45,772 bases of DNA. It comes from Candidatus Hodarchaeota archaeon. GTDB taxonomy: Archaea > Asgardarchaeota > Heimdallarchaeia > Hodarchaeales > Hodarchaeaceae. The translations under genes were made by a program, and so were the position numbers. Under the pieces are notes generated by a model that searched no databases, was not told the origin of the DNA, and was given only the letters and a program-made list of their open reading frames with translations. Location: NCBI GenBank assembly GCA_016839785.1, contig JAEOTQ010000057.1:1-45772 (forward strand), in the 5' to 3' direction. Shown here piece by piece: positions 9,294 through 16,892 of this stretch. Position 1 is the stretch's first letter. The number at the start of each line of letters is the position of its first letter.

Positions 9294-9473
9294 TTAAAAT
9301 TCCAATAGATATACAATCGCAGTCACTATAACAGCAGAAATTATGGATAATCCTGTTATTTGTAGTGCTTTCCGGAAATCACGTTTTCGCATTTCCTTGT
9401 TACTGACCTTTCCAGTGTAAAACATCGTTGTCATTGCATCAAGCGAAAAAAATCTTTCTTTTTGTCCTGTCAT
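9294..9473 (-). CDS. 59-aa single-helix membrane protein
   Basis: A short gene with a clear AAGGAG Shine-Dalgarno 8 bases before the ATG at 9473. The product begins MTGQKERFFSLDAMTTMF, has a charged stretch KVSNKEMRKRDFRKAL and one C-terminal hydrophobic helix ending TAIVYLLEF. It starts 13 bases after the longin-like membrane protein gene at 9487-10242, so both share an mRNA. The charged stretch plus helix resembles the C-terminal end of the 135-aa protein at 3801-4208. This suggests that the module encoded by one gene there is split into two here. Function unknown. Confidence 0.7.
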   Translation of the reverse strand: MTGQKERFFSLDAMTTMFYTGKVSNKEMRKRDFRKALQITGLSIISAVIVTAIVYLLEF

Positions 9474-9486
9474 CTATTTTATCTCC

Positions 9487-10242
9487 TTATTTCATAGAAT
9501 ATTGATTCTTTAATGCGTTTGTGACGCAGAACTTGAAAAAATATTGGTAGAGTCCTTGAAAAGACATAAACAGCGGAAAAACAATGATTAAACGTAAAGT
9601 CCGGAAAAATTCTGCATAATCGGGTGTAAGCTGTTCTAGATATACAATTCCTATTAAAATTAATAAAGAAAGTGCACCGAGCCCGAATCCTGTTAATAAT
9701 CTTCTTTGTCGTTCTTGAGGCCCTATATTACATTGGCCTGGCTTATAACCTAAGCTTTTAAACAGAAAACCTTGAACTCTTTGCCGATTCTCCTTATCTG
9801 TCATAATTTTATCGACTTTAGGTGAAGGAATAATGTTCTCTTTGATTAAATGATCCTTAATGGTTTCATTAAAATGTTCTGTTTGCTTTTCAACAAAGTC
9901 ATTAATTCCATCTGGATAATTCCCCGCCATAAAGCCATTAATAAAACCACTTGTTCCATGGATAAATTTTTCGCTATTCTTTAAGTCAACATCAGGGGAA
10001 AACTGGCCAAAAACCAGTTTCATTCTATAGTTTCCAATATTCTTAATGGCGAAAGATTTATTCTCAAAAATTACAAACTTAATTTCATCTTGAGCCATTT
10101 CTTGCGCAAATGCTGAGAGTGCCTGAAAAAGGCTAGATTGTAAAATATATTCGTCGGATTCATTTTTCTCATCCTCACGGGACCAGTGAAACAAAGGAAT
10201 TCCTGAATCTTGTATTACAAAAACTTCATCGATAGTATTCAT
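9487..10242 (-). CDS. Longin-like domain protein with C-terminal membrane anchor
   Basis: The 251-residue product has an N-terminal domain of about 110 residues with the order strand-strand-helix-strands expected of a longin-like fold: DEVFVIQDSGIPLFHW, then SSLFQALSAFAQEMAQDEIKFVIFENKSFAI and a third strand KLVFGQF. A middle helical part (NDFVEKQTEHFNETI) follows. The C-terminal part has QCNIGPQERQRRL and two membrane helices, as in the CNIG protein at 3801. The N-terminus resembles those of the GTPase proteins at 30520 and 34242. A longin-type head on a C-terminal anchor recalls the layout of eukaryotic longin SNAREs, but no SNARE motif is visible. It is cotranscribed with the 59-aa gene at 9294. 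Confidence 0.65.
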   Translation of the reverse strand: MNTIDEVFVIQDSGIPLFHWSREDEKNESDEYILQSSLFQALSAFAQEMAQDEIKFVIFENKSFAIKNIGNYRMKLVFGQFSPDVDLKNSEKFIHGTSGFINGFMAGNYPDGINDFVEKQTEHFNETIKDHLIKENIIPSPKVDKIMTDKENRQRVQGFLFKSLGYKPGQCNIGPQERQRRLLTGFGLGALSLLILIGIVYLEQLTPDYAEFFRTLRLIIVFPLFMSFQGLYQYFFKFCVTNALKNQYSMK

Positions 10243-10384
10243 GTGATTCTCCCTAGTTTGTTGTTTATTCTATACTCTTCGAATGAATAGTTGCCTAATC
10301 CCCAATATTAAAAGATTATTCGTTTTTTATCGAACAAGAAATATAAAACTTTATTGAGAAATCAAGTATAATGAGGATTAGTTT

Positions 10385-11092
10385 TTGGAACCGTACAAGA
10401 TTCGTTCAAAACTTGGTTTTCGGAGACGATTTATTCATTATTTTCTATTAAATTTGGCCCGAATGATCTTCTGGTTCATACCATTTGAGGTGCAGGGGAA
10501 AGAAAATCTTCCAGACGAAGGGATACCTACATTACTCACTTCCAACCATTTAAGCCATATTGACTCAGTTTTTACCGCTGTAGCGGCTTTTCCAGTTAAG
10601 CGAGCTATTCGTTTTACAGGAGCAGCCGATTTCATGAAAAAAATCATGTTTAAATGGACAAAGTATGAATTAGCATTTCCTGTAGGGCGAGGACCATTAG
10701 AAAGAACCAGATTTATTCGCAATAGTCTTACATTGCTTACAAATAAAGAAACTGTAGGAATCTATCCAGAAGGAGGAAGATCAAGATCTGGCAAGTTTCA
10801 ATTTGAAAAAATTAAAGTAGGAACAGGATGGATTGCTAAGTTAGCAGGACCCGATACTAAAGTAATCCCTGTTTTCGTTTATGGTACAAATAATATCATT
10901 CCATTTGGAAAGTTCTTTCGTTTAAACTTCCATACTCAAGTGAGGATCTATTTTGGACCTCCTCTATCTTTAGATCAGTATTATCAGTTACCAAATGATC
11001 TAGAAACGTCCAAAAAAGTAACTAAAGCCATTGTCGAAGGAATTTTAGAACAGGGAAGACAATGCGCCAAGGATTTAGCTTCTAAAGACTAA
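10385..11092 (+). CDS. Lysophospholipid acyltransferase-like protein (PlsC family)
   Basis: The 235-residue product carries the acyltransferase motifs in order: the HX4D motif in SNHLSHIDSV (His55 and Asp60), a substrate segment FPVGRGPLERTRF, GIYPEGGRSRSG, and VIPVFVYGT. A hydrophobic helix precedes the catalytic part, so it is membrane-bound. Bacterial and eukaryotic members acylate lysophosphatidate; in an archaeon the acceptor is uncertain. It starts at TTG with GAGGA about eight bases upstream. The gene ends 7 bases from the 3' end of the converging STAY-GREEN-like gene. The second PlsC-like gene at 23111 is only distantly similar. Confidence 0.88.
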   Translation: MEPYKIRSKLGFRRRFIHYFLLNLARMIFWFIPFEVQGKENLPDEGIPTLLTSNHLSHIDSVFTAVAAFPVKRAIRFTGAADFMKKIMFKWTKYELAFPVGRGPLERTRFIRNSLTLLTNKETVGIYPEGGRSRSGKFQFEKIKVGTGWIAKLAGPDTKVIPVFVYGTNNIIPFGKFFRLNFHTQVRIYFGPPLSLDQYYQLPNDLETSKKVTKAIVEGILEQGRQCAKDLASKD

Positions 11093-11099
11093 GAGCGGA

Positions 11100-11570
11100 T
11101 TAATACTCCTCGAACAGACGATAATTCTCTAGTGAACCCCAATCCTCAATTTTATTAAATTTTTCTTTCTTTGATCGGAAATGAACCTTGATTGGCGCCT
11201 TATCCAGGACAGGATCAGTAAGAAAATGCTGCTGATCTCCATAACGAAAAGCTTCCAGTACTAAAGGCAATTCCTGACGAAATATTCTATCACGAAATTT
11301 CAATGTGCCAATTCCCCCACTTATTTGGCAATAAACATTGAGGGAACAACGCCCTTCATCTTCCAACCATTCAGCTAATACTTCATCACGCATAAGACGT
11401 GTCTGCCATCCCTTCAATTGTTGTCTATTAAATTCGGGAGCAATGGTCAAAAATAAATCTCCAGTTCGGTCTGAATGTGTTAAAGTATAGCAACGGGGTG
11501 TTAAACCGGATTCACTAGCTGTCGGGAAGGTGATCGTCACATGTAATTTTTCAGGGTTTAATCGGCTCAA
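11100..11570 (-). CDS. STAY-GREEN (SGR) family protein, putative Mg-dechelatase
   Basis: The 156-residue product matches plant STAY-GREEN proteins along nearly its whole length: TPRCYTLTHSDRTGDLFLTI, LKGWQTRLMRDEVLAEW, LNVYCQISGG, RQELPLVLEAFRYGD and the C-terminal EKFNKIEDWGSL. Plant and some bacterial SGR proteins remove Mg from chlorophyll a, the committed step of chlorophyll breakdown. The residues reported as important in a bacterial homologue (as I recall, His32, Asp34 and Asp62) fall at exactly these numbers if translation starts at the TTG at 11570, which supports that start. There is no transit peptide. The gene follows the heliorhodopsin gene by 50 bases, with a T10 run between. It looks less AT-rich than its neighbours, which fits transfer. 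The natural substrate here is unknown. Confidence 0.85.
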   Translation of the reverse strand: MSRLNPEKLHVTITFPTASESGLTPRCYTLTHSDRTGDLFLTIAPEFNRQQLKGWQTRLMRDEVLAEWLEDEGRCSLNVYCQISGGIGTLKFRDRIFRQELPLVLEAFRYGDQQHFLTDPVLDKAPIKVHFRSKKEKFNKIEDWGSLENYRLFEEY

Positions 11571-11597
11571 CTGAAAAAACCAATATTGTTCATTATT

Positions 11598-11607
11598 AAA
11601 AAAAAAA
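11598..11607 (-). terminator. T10 run after the heliorhodopsin gene
   Basis: Ten consecutive T residues on the coding strand lie 14 bases after the heliorhodopsin stop codon and 27 bases before the SGR start. Archaeal RNA polymerase can terminate at such runs without a hairpin. It may stop or attenuate transcription between the two genes. Confidence 0.45.
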
Positions 11608-11620
11608 TAGAAGAGGGGGA

Positions 11621-12445
11621 TTATGCAAAAATTAATCCCGAAAATACAAGCCAGGCCAATGCTGATTTGGCAACCAGACTTAAAATTATGTATCCTCGTT
11701 CGCCAAACAGGTAATCTTTCCAAGGTCCAACCTTCTTATACTGAAGGAACATATTGAGAGCAAAGCTGTTGAAAAAGAGGAAATACATCACTATAGCAAT
11801 GTATACAAACGTAGGTGCCTGTTGACCTCCAAGATCGAAGCTAAGAAATGCACCAAGTATCACAATCCATGGCATTATTCCTGCGATCCATCCAATCCAA
11901 TATGGTAGCCAGTTGGTTTTTTTAGTGTATTGATTAATTTGCTCCATTAATAAACCGAACATGTTCATTAGAAAGTTCAATACAAAAACAAGTACTATCA
12001 CCCAAAAATCTAGGATTCCAAATGCAAGTGAAATGAAGATAATCATAACTGATGAGCTAAATGCATATTCCCACCAGCGGATTGGATTCATTTTTTTCTG
12101 TAGATTCGTAATGTAGGAGTTATTCAAAGGATATGCAATTAAGAAATGTGCTAAGGCTGACATTAAAAGAAAACTTGCCAGGAGAATTCCTGCAACATTT
12201 TCGAATGCAAAAAAAACCTCGGGTGCTGGACCAAAGATAGGTTTTGTTCCTGTTAATTCTACAATTTCTAATTTTGAGATATAAACATCTACTGAAAAGT
12301 TCCTTATTTCGTCAATAAATAAACTTAGCCCAAAAATCATTATTCCTTGCACTAAATGCAATATCGCCATTATTTTATTGAATTTTTTCAAATATGGCGC
12401 ACTTATGGAGGATTTCTCCCCATTAATAAAAGTAAATTCACTCAT
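11621..12445 (-). CDS. Heliorhodopsin
   Basis: A seven-helix retinal protein of 274 residues. The last helix has the family signature YIILSLVAKSALAWLVFSG with the retinal-binding lysine (Lys260 from this start). Helix 3 carries IRWWEYAFSSSVMI, where the Glu after RWW (Glu126) is the expected Schiff-base counterion. The long first loop after helix 1 is also typical. Heliorhodopsins have slow photocycles, show no clear ion pumping in most tests, and have been linked to light sensing and to photolyase regulation. An upstream in-frame ATG (12454) overlaps the GAGGA that serves the ATG at 12445, so I chose the latter. The SGR gene follows on the same strand; photolyase lies 5 kb away. Confidence 0.92.
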   Translation of the reverse strand: MSEFTFINGEKSSISAPYLKKFNKIMAILHLVQGIMIFGLSLFIDEIRNFSVDVYISKLEIVELTGTKPIFGPAPEVFFAFENVAGILLASFLLMSALAHFLIAYPLNNSYITNLQKKMNPIRWWEYAFSSSVMIIFISLAFGILDFWVIVLVFVLNFLMNMFGLLMEQINQYTKKTNWLPYWIGWIAGIMPWIVILGAFLSFDLGGQQAPTFVYIAIVMYFLFFNSFALNMFLQYKKVGPWKDYLFGERGYIILSLVAKSALAWLVFSGLIFA

Positions 12446-12752
12446 TTTCCTCATACCTTAATTTCTATGCGGTTTGTGGTAAATAAAAGGAATTCTTCGT
12501 GTTATTTAATAACTTAGCTTCACATTCTCACAATCTTACGATTCTCGTTCTCCCATGTCTAGATTCTCCACAAACAATTTACATTCAATGAATTTACAAT
12601 ATAGTAGTAATCATCATTTCTTTATGACTCTCAAACGTATTTTCGATGTTTATTAGTGAGAAGTCGTACATATTTAATACCAGTCTAAAAGCCATCCTTT
12701 TAGTTTCTTTTTGCTTATCAACAAATTATTCAACTTTAAATTGGTTTAGATC
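12446..12752. other. Intergenic region between heliorhodopsin and ABC remnant
   Basis: No coding frame is apparent. For the heliorhodopsin gene a candidate TATA-like element GTTATTTAATAAC lies at 12501-12513, about 55 bases upstream of the start; its arms GTTATT and AATAAC are symmetric around a central T. Nothing else stands out. Confidence 0.3.
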
Positions 12753-13135
12753 TTGAGTTTCAATGTAAAAAGGTATTCCAGTAATATAAAATGGCTTTTA
12801 AACCATCTATTAAACCAAAAATTACTACTGGCGAGTGTTCTTGTTGGAATTCTTATTGTCACTTTTTCAAGAGTTATCATTCCCATTTTTATTGGGGTAA
12901 TAATTGATAATATTCTTTTAACGGAGAAGCTTTGGATGTTCTTCTAAAAGGAAGAACCTCAATTATCATTGCCCACCGACTTTCAACCATTTTGAATGCA
13001 GATCGAATTCTTGTGATGGACAAGGGCAAGATTATCGAAGAAGGAAGCCACCAATCGTTACTTGAAGGAGGAGGAAAATATAGCCAATTATATAAACAAT
13101 ATTATGAACATCAAAGCGCCAATTGGAGTATCTAA
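12753..13135 (+). pseudogene. ABC exporter remnant with a large internal deletion
   Basis: The 5' part (12753-12928) encodes the start of an ABC exporter membrane domain: a short cytoplasmic lead, then [31 protein letters not shown]. The 3' part, in another frame from about 12929, encodes only the end of a nucleotide-binding domain: [21 protein letters not shown] with the H-loop His, then [18 protein letters not shown] and the tail. Most of the membrane domain, the Walker A, the signature and the Walker B motifs are missing, about 450 residues. The junction near 12925-12932 (GAGAAGCTTTGG) puts the two parts out of frame. It cannot encode a working transporter. A misassembly is the alternative. 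Confidence 0.8.
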
Positions 13136-13214
13136 GATAAAACAATCTCATATCTTTCCGCTAGGAAATCAATTCCCATGTTTAGTGAATAAATTCTTTT
13201 TTGTGTAGGGATTA

Positions 13215-14129
13215 TTACCTCGGTGGTAAAACGAATAAAACCTGAGTATCTCTTAAACTAGCTCCAAGATCTTCAGCGACTTTGCTAGCTAAATCTCCAT
13301 TAGTAAAAGAACTAAATAAAAGGGATTCATCCCAGCTTAGGTCATTACAATGTAAAGCAATCTCTCCAAGAAGTATTTTCCATGTATCTTCAAACCCAGG
13401 ACGGATAGCCGTAAATCGTACAATTATTACATCTTCTACATAACCTCTCAAAGGAGCTCCTGCTGCTACAAGTAGATTATCTCTAAAAATCATAATTACA
13501 TGGTTATCAGGAATGACTCGGTCTTCAAAATAGGATTTCCAAGCCTCATCATTTGGGAAAGCCTCTTTGATATTTGAATCGTTTTTACATAAATCTATTA
13601 GTATATTAATATCATCTATTGCTCCCTTCCTAATCGTAAATTCATGGTTCGAATCTTTATTGACTTCTTTCGTGTCCAGTGAATAGAAAAATGCTTTATC
13701 TTTGATTAGAAATCCCTTATTCTTCGCAAATTCGGTTTGTCTTTTCCATGTTTCTGTAAAATATCCCATAACGATTTCATTTTCTGGAAATTTCTTCAAT
13801 ACATAATCTAGCATTTCCTCATATAAGAACTCTTGGACTTCCACAGGGCAATGCTCCATGGCCCAAGGATATCCGATCCAAGTTTGGGGAGGGGAGTTAG
13901 TAAAAGTAGTTTGAATATAAGCCAGTGGGTGTCCTTGTTCATCTAACGCGTAACGAACCCCTAATCTATCTTTTTTTTCATTAATATACCGTTGTTTAAT
14001 TTGATCGGCAGAGGCCTTACCAAATGCCGATTGAGGATTTCTTTTAAGTTCATCATTATATATCTGTGCCTGTAGTTCTTCAAAGCCTTGATCAGGTTCA
14101 TAATAACGATAAATAATTTTCATTCTCAT
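13215..14129 (-). CDS. GNAT-like N-acetyltransferase, probably with two tandem domains
   Basis: A soluble 304-residue protein. The N-terminal half has a GNAT-like run: RYALDEQGHPLAYIQTTFT, then PENEIVMGYFTETWKRQTEFAKNKGF, which fits the last strand-helix part of the fold. The second half starts again with EFTIRKGAIDDINILIDLC and has a matching IMIFRDNLLVAAGAPLRGY strand pair. A clear acetyl-CoA loop (RxxGxG/A) is not obvious in either half, so enzymatic activity is uncertain. ATGs at 14129 and 14123 are both possible starts. It stands alone between the ABC remnant and the surface protein. Confidence 0.55.
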   Translation of the reverse strand: MRMKIIYRYYEPDQGFEELQAQIYNDELKRNPQSAFGKASADQIKQRYINEKKDRLGVRYALDEQGHPLAYIQTTFTNSPPQTWIGYPWAMEHCPVEVQEFLYEEMLDYVLKKFPENEIVMGYFTETWKRQTEFAKNKGFLIKDKAFFYSLDTKEVNKDSNHEFTIRKGAIDDINILIDLCKNDSNIKEAFPNDEAWKSYFEDRVIPDNHVIMIFRDNLLVAAGAPLRGYVEDVIIVRFTAIRPGFEDTWKILLGEIALHCNDLSWDESLLFSSFTNGDLASKVAEDLGASLRDTQVLFVLPPR

Positions 14130-14211
14130 CAGAATCCGATATTTTTACCAGTTATTATTAAATATATTATTCTGGCAAATAAGCTAGAACATTAATGAAA
14201 AGGGAGAAGAT

Positions 14212-14244
14212 AAAAAAAGAGGTTAGAAGGGGATTAATCCTTCT
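14212..14244 (-). terminator. Hairpin plus T7 after the surface protein gene
   Basis: Directly after the stop codon the transcript can fold AGAAGG/CCTTCT around a GATTAATC core (14225-14244). A run of seven T residues on the coding strand follows (14212-14218). Confidence 0.5.
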
Positions 14245-16695
14245 TTAGCTCTGTTTACGTCGTTTTCGTGATTTATAGAACGAAAATCCAGCAGCAGAGA
14301 ATAGTACCAAAACCAGTTCAAATCCAGGGGCCGATTTCTTCATTTCTCCTGGAGTAATTTTCTTGACTACGAGTGATTTTTGTTTAACTTCATTATCACT
14401 TATCGTATCATTATATTCCTCACTTAATTGGAATGTCATAGCTGTTGAAGGTATTTTCGAGATTACAACTTGAAGTGTACCGTTGTAAAGTGCCACTTGT
14501 CGTTCTAAATCAATGAAGAGATAAGTTGTGTCCGATACAGTTAAAATCAGCATAGTTTGCCATGTCTTGAGATCATCAGAACCTGACATATACGTTCCAA
14601 AGATATCTAGGTCACGGAGATTCGCACCGTGGGTGTGAATTCGATTTTCAAACGATATGTTTAGGCTTGCAGTTGCAGAGTAATTTCCAATTAAGTTCAC
14701 AGTGATGTTATAGATAGTATTTGCATCCAAATTCAGAGGAATACCGAAAATTTGGTCGTCATCAATGGTATGGTCACTATTTATATCAAAGCTTGTGGTA
14801 CTGCTAATACTTGATACAGGAATATAAGTACCTGCAAACCCTGTGGGACCAAATGCTGAAGATAGTGAGGAAAATGTTAATGGTGTGTATGATTGGTCAA
14901 TTACCTCATTTGTACTTACAATCAGTGTACCTGCAAATTCTGATATAGGATCTGTAAGATTCTGGGCTGATGTAGGATTAACTACTAGAATTGGAACATC
15001 GTAATCTCGAGTTGGTAAATATTGAGCAATTACCGTATTATTTGAAGATGGCCAAGCATCCCAGAGGCCATTGTTCTGTCGATTTCCTAATGTTGTAGAA
15101 CTCGATCCAGTGTTAACTAGTTCATTATATTTGCTAACAATGGTGTATTGATAGGTAATTGATTGATTTATATGATCTGTAGTCGATAAGTTAACAAAAT
15201 TTATGAGATTCCGAGTTAAGGGTAGCTCAATTGCTAATACACTCTCTTGGTCGATAGTGAATGGTAAGGCTCCAGGTGTTTGAATTGCCGCCATGTTTAC
15301 ACGAATTTCATCATCGACATTGAAGTTTAAGAACTCAATTGCGTACGTTCCACTCGGTAGATAACGCCAAACACTCCCGAAGAAATTTTCGTTTGCTTCA
15401 TAAATCCATTGACCCGGATCGCCTTCAACATAAATATCATAATCAAATCCGATTGATGAATTGAATCTGAGAACAGCGGGGGAAGACAGTGTAAATTCGT
15501 AGTACACAGAATGCTCAGGTGCAATATCCTGATTAAATGTTAGTGGTTCTATATCTTCCAATGTGAATTGAGATATCTCTTGAAAGAAGATTGAATAAGT
15601 TCCATGGGCTTCTCCTGGCGAATACATGAATAAAACTACCTCTTCATCCTCTGTTGCTCGGATAGATAATCCTTCTTGGTCTAGAGAACCCGAAATAGTT
15701 TCAAAGTAATTTCCAATTATGTATGTCATCGGTTGACTGCTAAGTACACCAGGTTTAACCTCATCCATTTCAAAAACGGTATTAATTCGATAATATTGGT
15801 CTTTCTCCAAAGTTAAATTGAACATCCTTAAAGAAAACATCTCATTATCAGGTTTGATTAATTGATCTGTATTATCATCTTTAAACCAGGGATCTCCTTG
15901 TTTAAATTCCTCCGTGAAAATCGTATTCACCTCTAAGTCTGGGAACCATGATGGGAATTCCCATTCGTGAGGTGTAAGTGTTATAAGGGTAGAATCATTC
16001 GTAACTAGAGTAAATTCTTGAAGACCTCCGACCATTGGAATAAATGGATACGTCATTTTACTTTCGGGGTTACCAACAGTATATCCACCTAATGGATATG
16101 TTGCTCCGAACCAGAGAAATCCCTCTGCTTTACTATTACTAAATGTCACATCCATAAAGAAACTACCGTCTGCTTGTAGAAATCCAGAGTAAAATGTACT
16201 ACCTTCTGCAAAGAAAGTTGAAGCATAATCCTCATGAAGGGATATGGCTGCTTTCTGGGATTTCGTGAATTCCGCATCCTTACTAGAATCTATTCGTACC
16301 GCCCGTGGATACATTGTACTTTCGAAGAAATTATGGTTTGAACTTCTAACATCATCACTTAATATAGAGGAAGAACCGATCAGTTCTCCTCGTGTAAGTG
16401 ATCTATCATAATCGGTGTAATCATTTTGTAATACATCAGTATATTGAGCGGATCCTGATCCTCCGCTTCCACCAAGATAATATACATCATTATAATCTGT
16501 ACCCGGGGGAATTGTATAATAATCCCAATCACCGTACGATGCTGGATACGATTCAGGGGTATAAGTATCTTCAACATCAACAATCGGGATTATTGGTATT
16601 TGATCCGCAACTGCAATTATGGGTGAAAAAGTAAATATCACTAGCACGAAAATGCAGAAGCTAATCAATTTTAAGTTTAATTTTTTTAGTATCAT
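14245..16695 (-). CDS. Large secreted surface protein with C-terminal anchor
   Basis: The 816-residue product has an N-terminal signal peptide (LKLISFCIFVLVIFTFSPIIAVA), a long beta-rich extracellular part, and a C-terminal APGFELVLVLFSAAGFSFY helix followed by KSRKRRKQS. The ending resembles archaeal PGF-type or Asgard CTERM sorting signals, so the protein is probably membrane-anchored outside the cell. Two stretches near residues 280-380 and 385-470 (for example PEHSVYYEFTLSSPAVLRF and YLPSGTYAIEF) look like bacterial pre-peptidase C-terminal (PPC) beta-domains. No protease motif is visible. AAGGA lies eight bases before the ATG. It has its own TATA box and lies downstream of the ParA operon on the same strand. 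Confidence 0.75.
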   Translation of the reverse strand: MILKKLNLKLISFCIFVLVIFTFSPIIAVADQIPIIPIVDVEDTYTPESYPASYGDWDYYTIPPGTDYNDVYYLGGSGGSGSAQYTDVLQNDYTDYDRSLTRGELIGSSSILSDDVRSSNHNFFESTMYPRAVRIDSSKDAEFTKSQKAAISLHEDYASTFFAEGSTFYSGFLQADGSFFMDVTFSNSKAEGFLWFGATYPLGGYTVGNPESKMTYPFIPMVGGLQEFTLVTNDSTLITLTPHEWEFPSWFPDLEVNTIFTEEFKQGDPWFKDDNTDQLIKPDNEMFSLRMFNLTLEKDQYYRINTVFEMDEVKPGVLSSQPMTYIIGNYFETISGSLDQEGLSIRATEDEEVVLFMYSPGEAHGTYSIFFQEISQFTLEDIEPLTFNQDIAPEHSVYYEFTLSSPAVLRFNSSIGFDYDIYVEGDPGQWIYEANENFFGSVWRYLPSGTYAIEFLNFNVDDEIRVNMAAIQTPGALPFTIDQESVLAIELPLTRNLINFVNLSTTDHINQSITYQYTIVSKYNELVNTGSSSTTLGNRQNNGLWDAWPSSNNTVIAQYLPTRDYDVPILVVNPTSAQNLTDPISEFAGTLIVSTNEVIDQSYTPLTFSSLSSAFGPTGFAGTYIPVSSISSTTSFDINSDHTIDDDQIFGIPLNLDANTIYNITVNLIGNYSATASLNISFENRIHTHGANLRDLDIFGTYMSGSDDLKTWQTMLILTVSDTTYLFIDLERQVALYNGTLQVVISKIPSTAMTFQLSEEYNDTISDNEVKQKSLVVKKITPGEMKKSAPGFELVLVLFSAAGFSFYKSRKRRKQS

Positions 16696-16743
16696 TTCAT
16701 GATTCCTTCTTTCAAATAATGATATTCTCGTTCAAGGAATTCT

Positions 16744-16755
16744 GCTTTAAATAGC
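16744..16755 (-). promoter_or_regulatory. TATA box of the surface protein gene
   Basis: On the coding strand the sequence reads GCTATTTAAAGC, a good archaeal TATA element, about 50 bases before the ATG at 16695. It implies a leader of roughly 25 bases. The 197-base spacing from the upstream gene also fits a separate promoter. Confidence 0.5.
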
Positions 16756-16892
16756 TTAAGAAATAAAAAATTCCTAGAATCCATTAAACTATGCAGGAAA
16801 CTGTGGGGATAGGAGACTTCAATAGCTTCTAAGAAATAAAATCTATAGACCAAATAAAAGTTCGATGAAAGATGTTAATTTCAATCAAACAG

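Noticed and set aside
11571-11723. N-terminal membrane segment for the STAY-GREEN-like protein
   Set aside because: The hydrophobic codons overlap the heliorhodopsin gene end in another frame, and SGR similarity starts at the TTG at 11570.
12932-13135. Independent small ATPase gene
   Set aside because: It holds only the H-loop end of an ABC nucleotide-binding domain; no Walker motifs are present.
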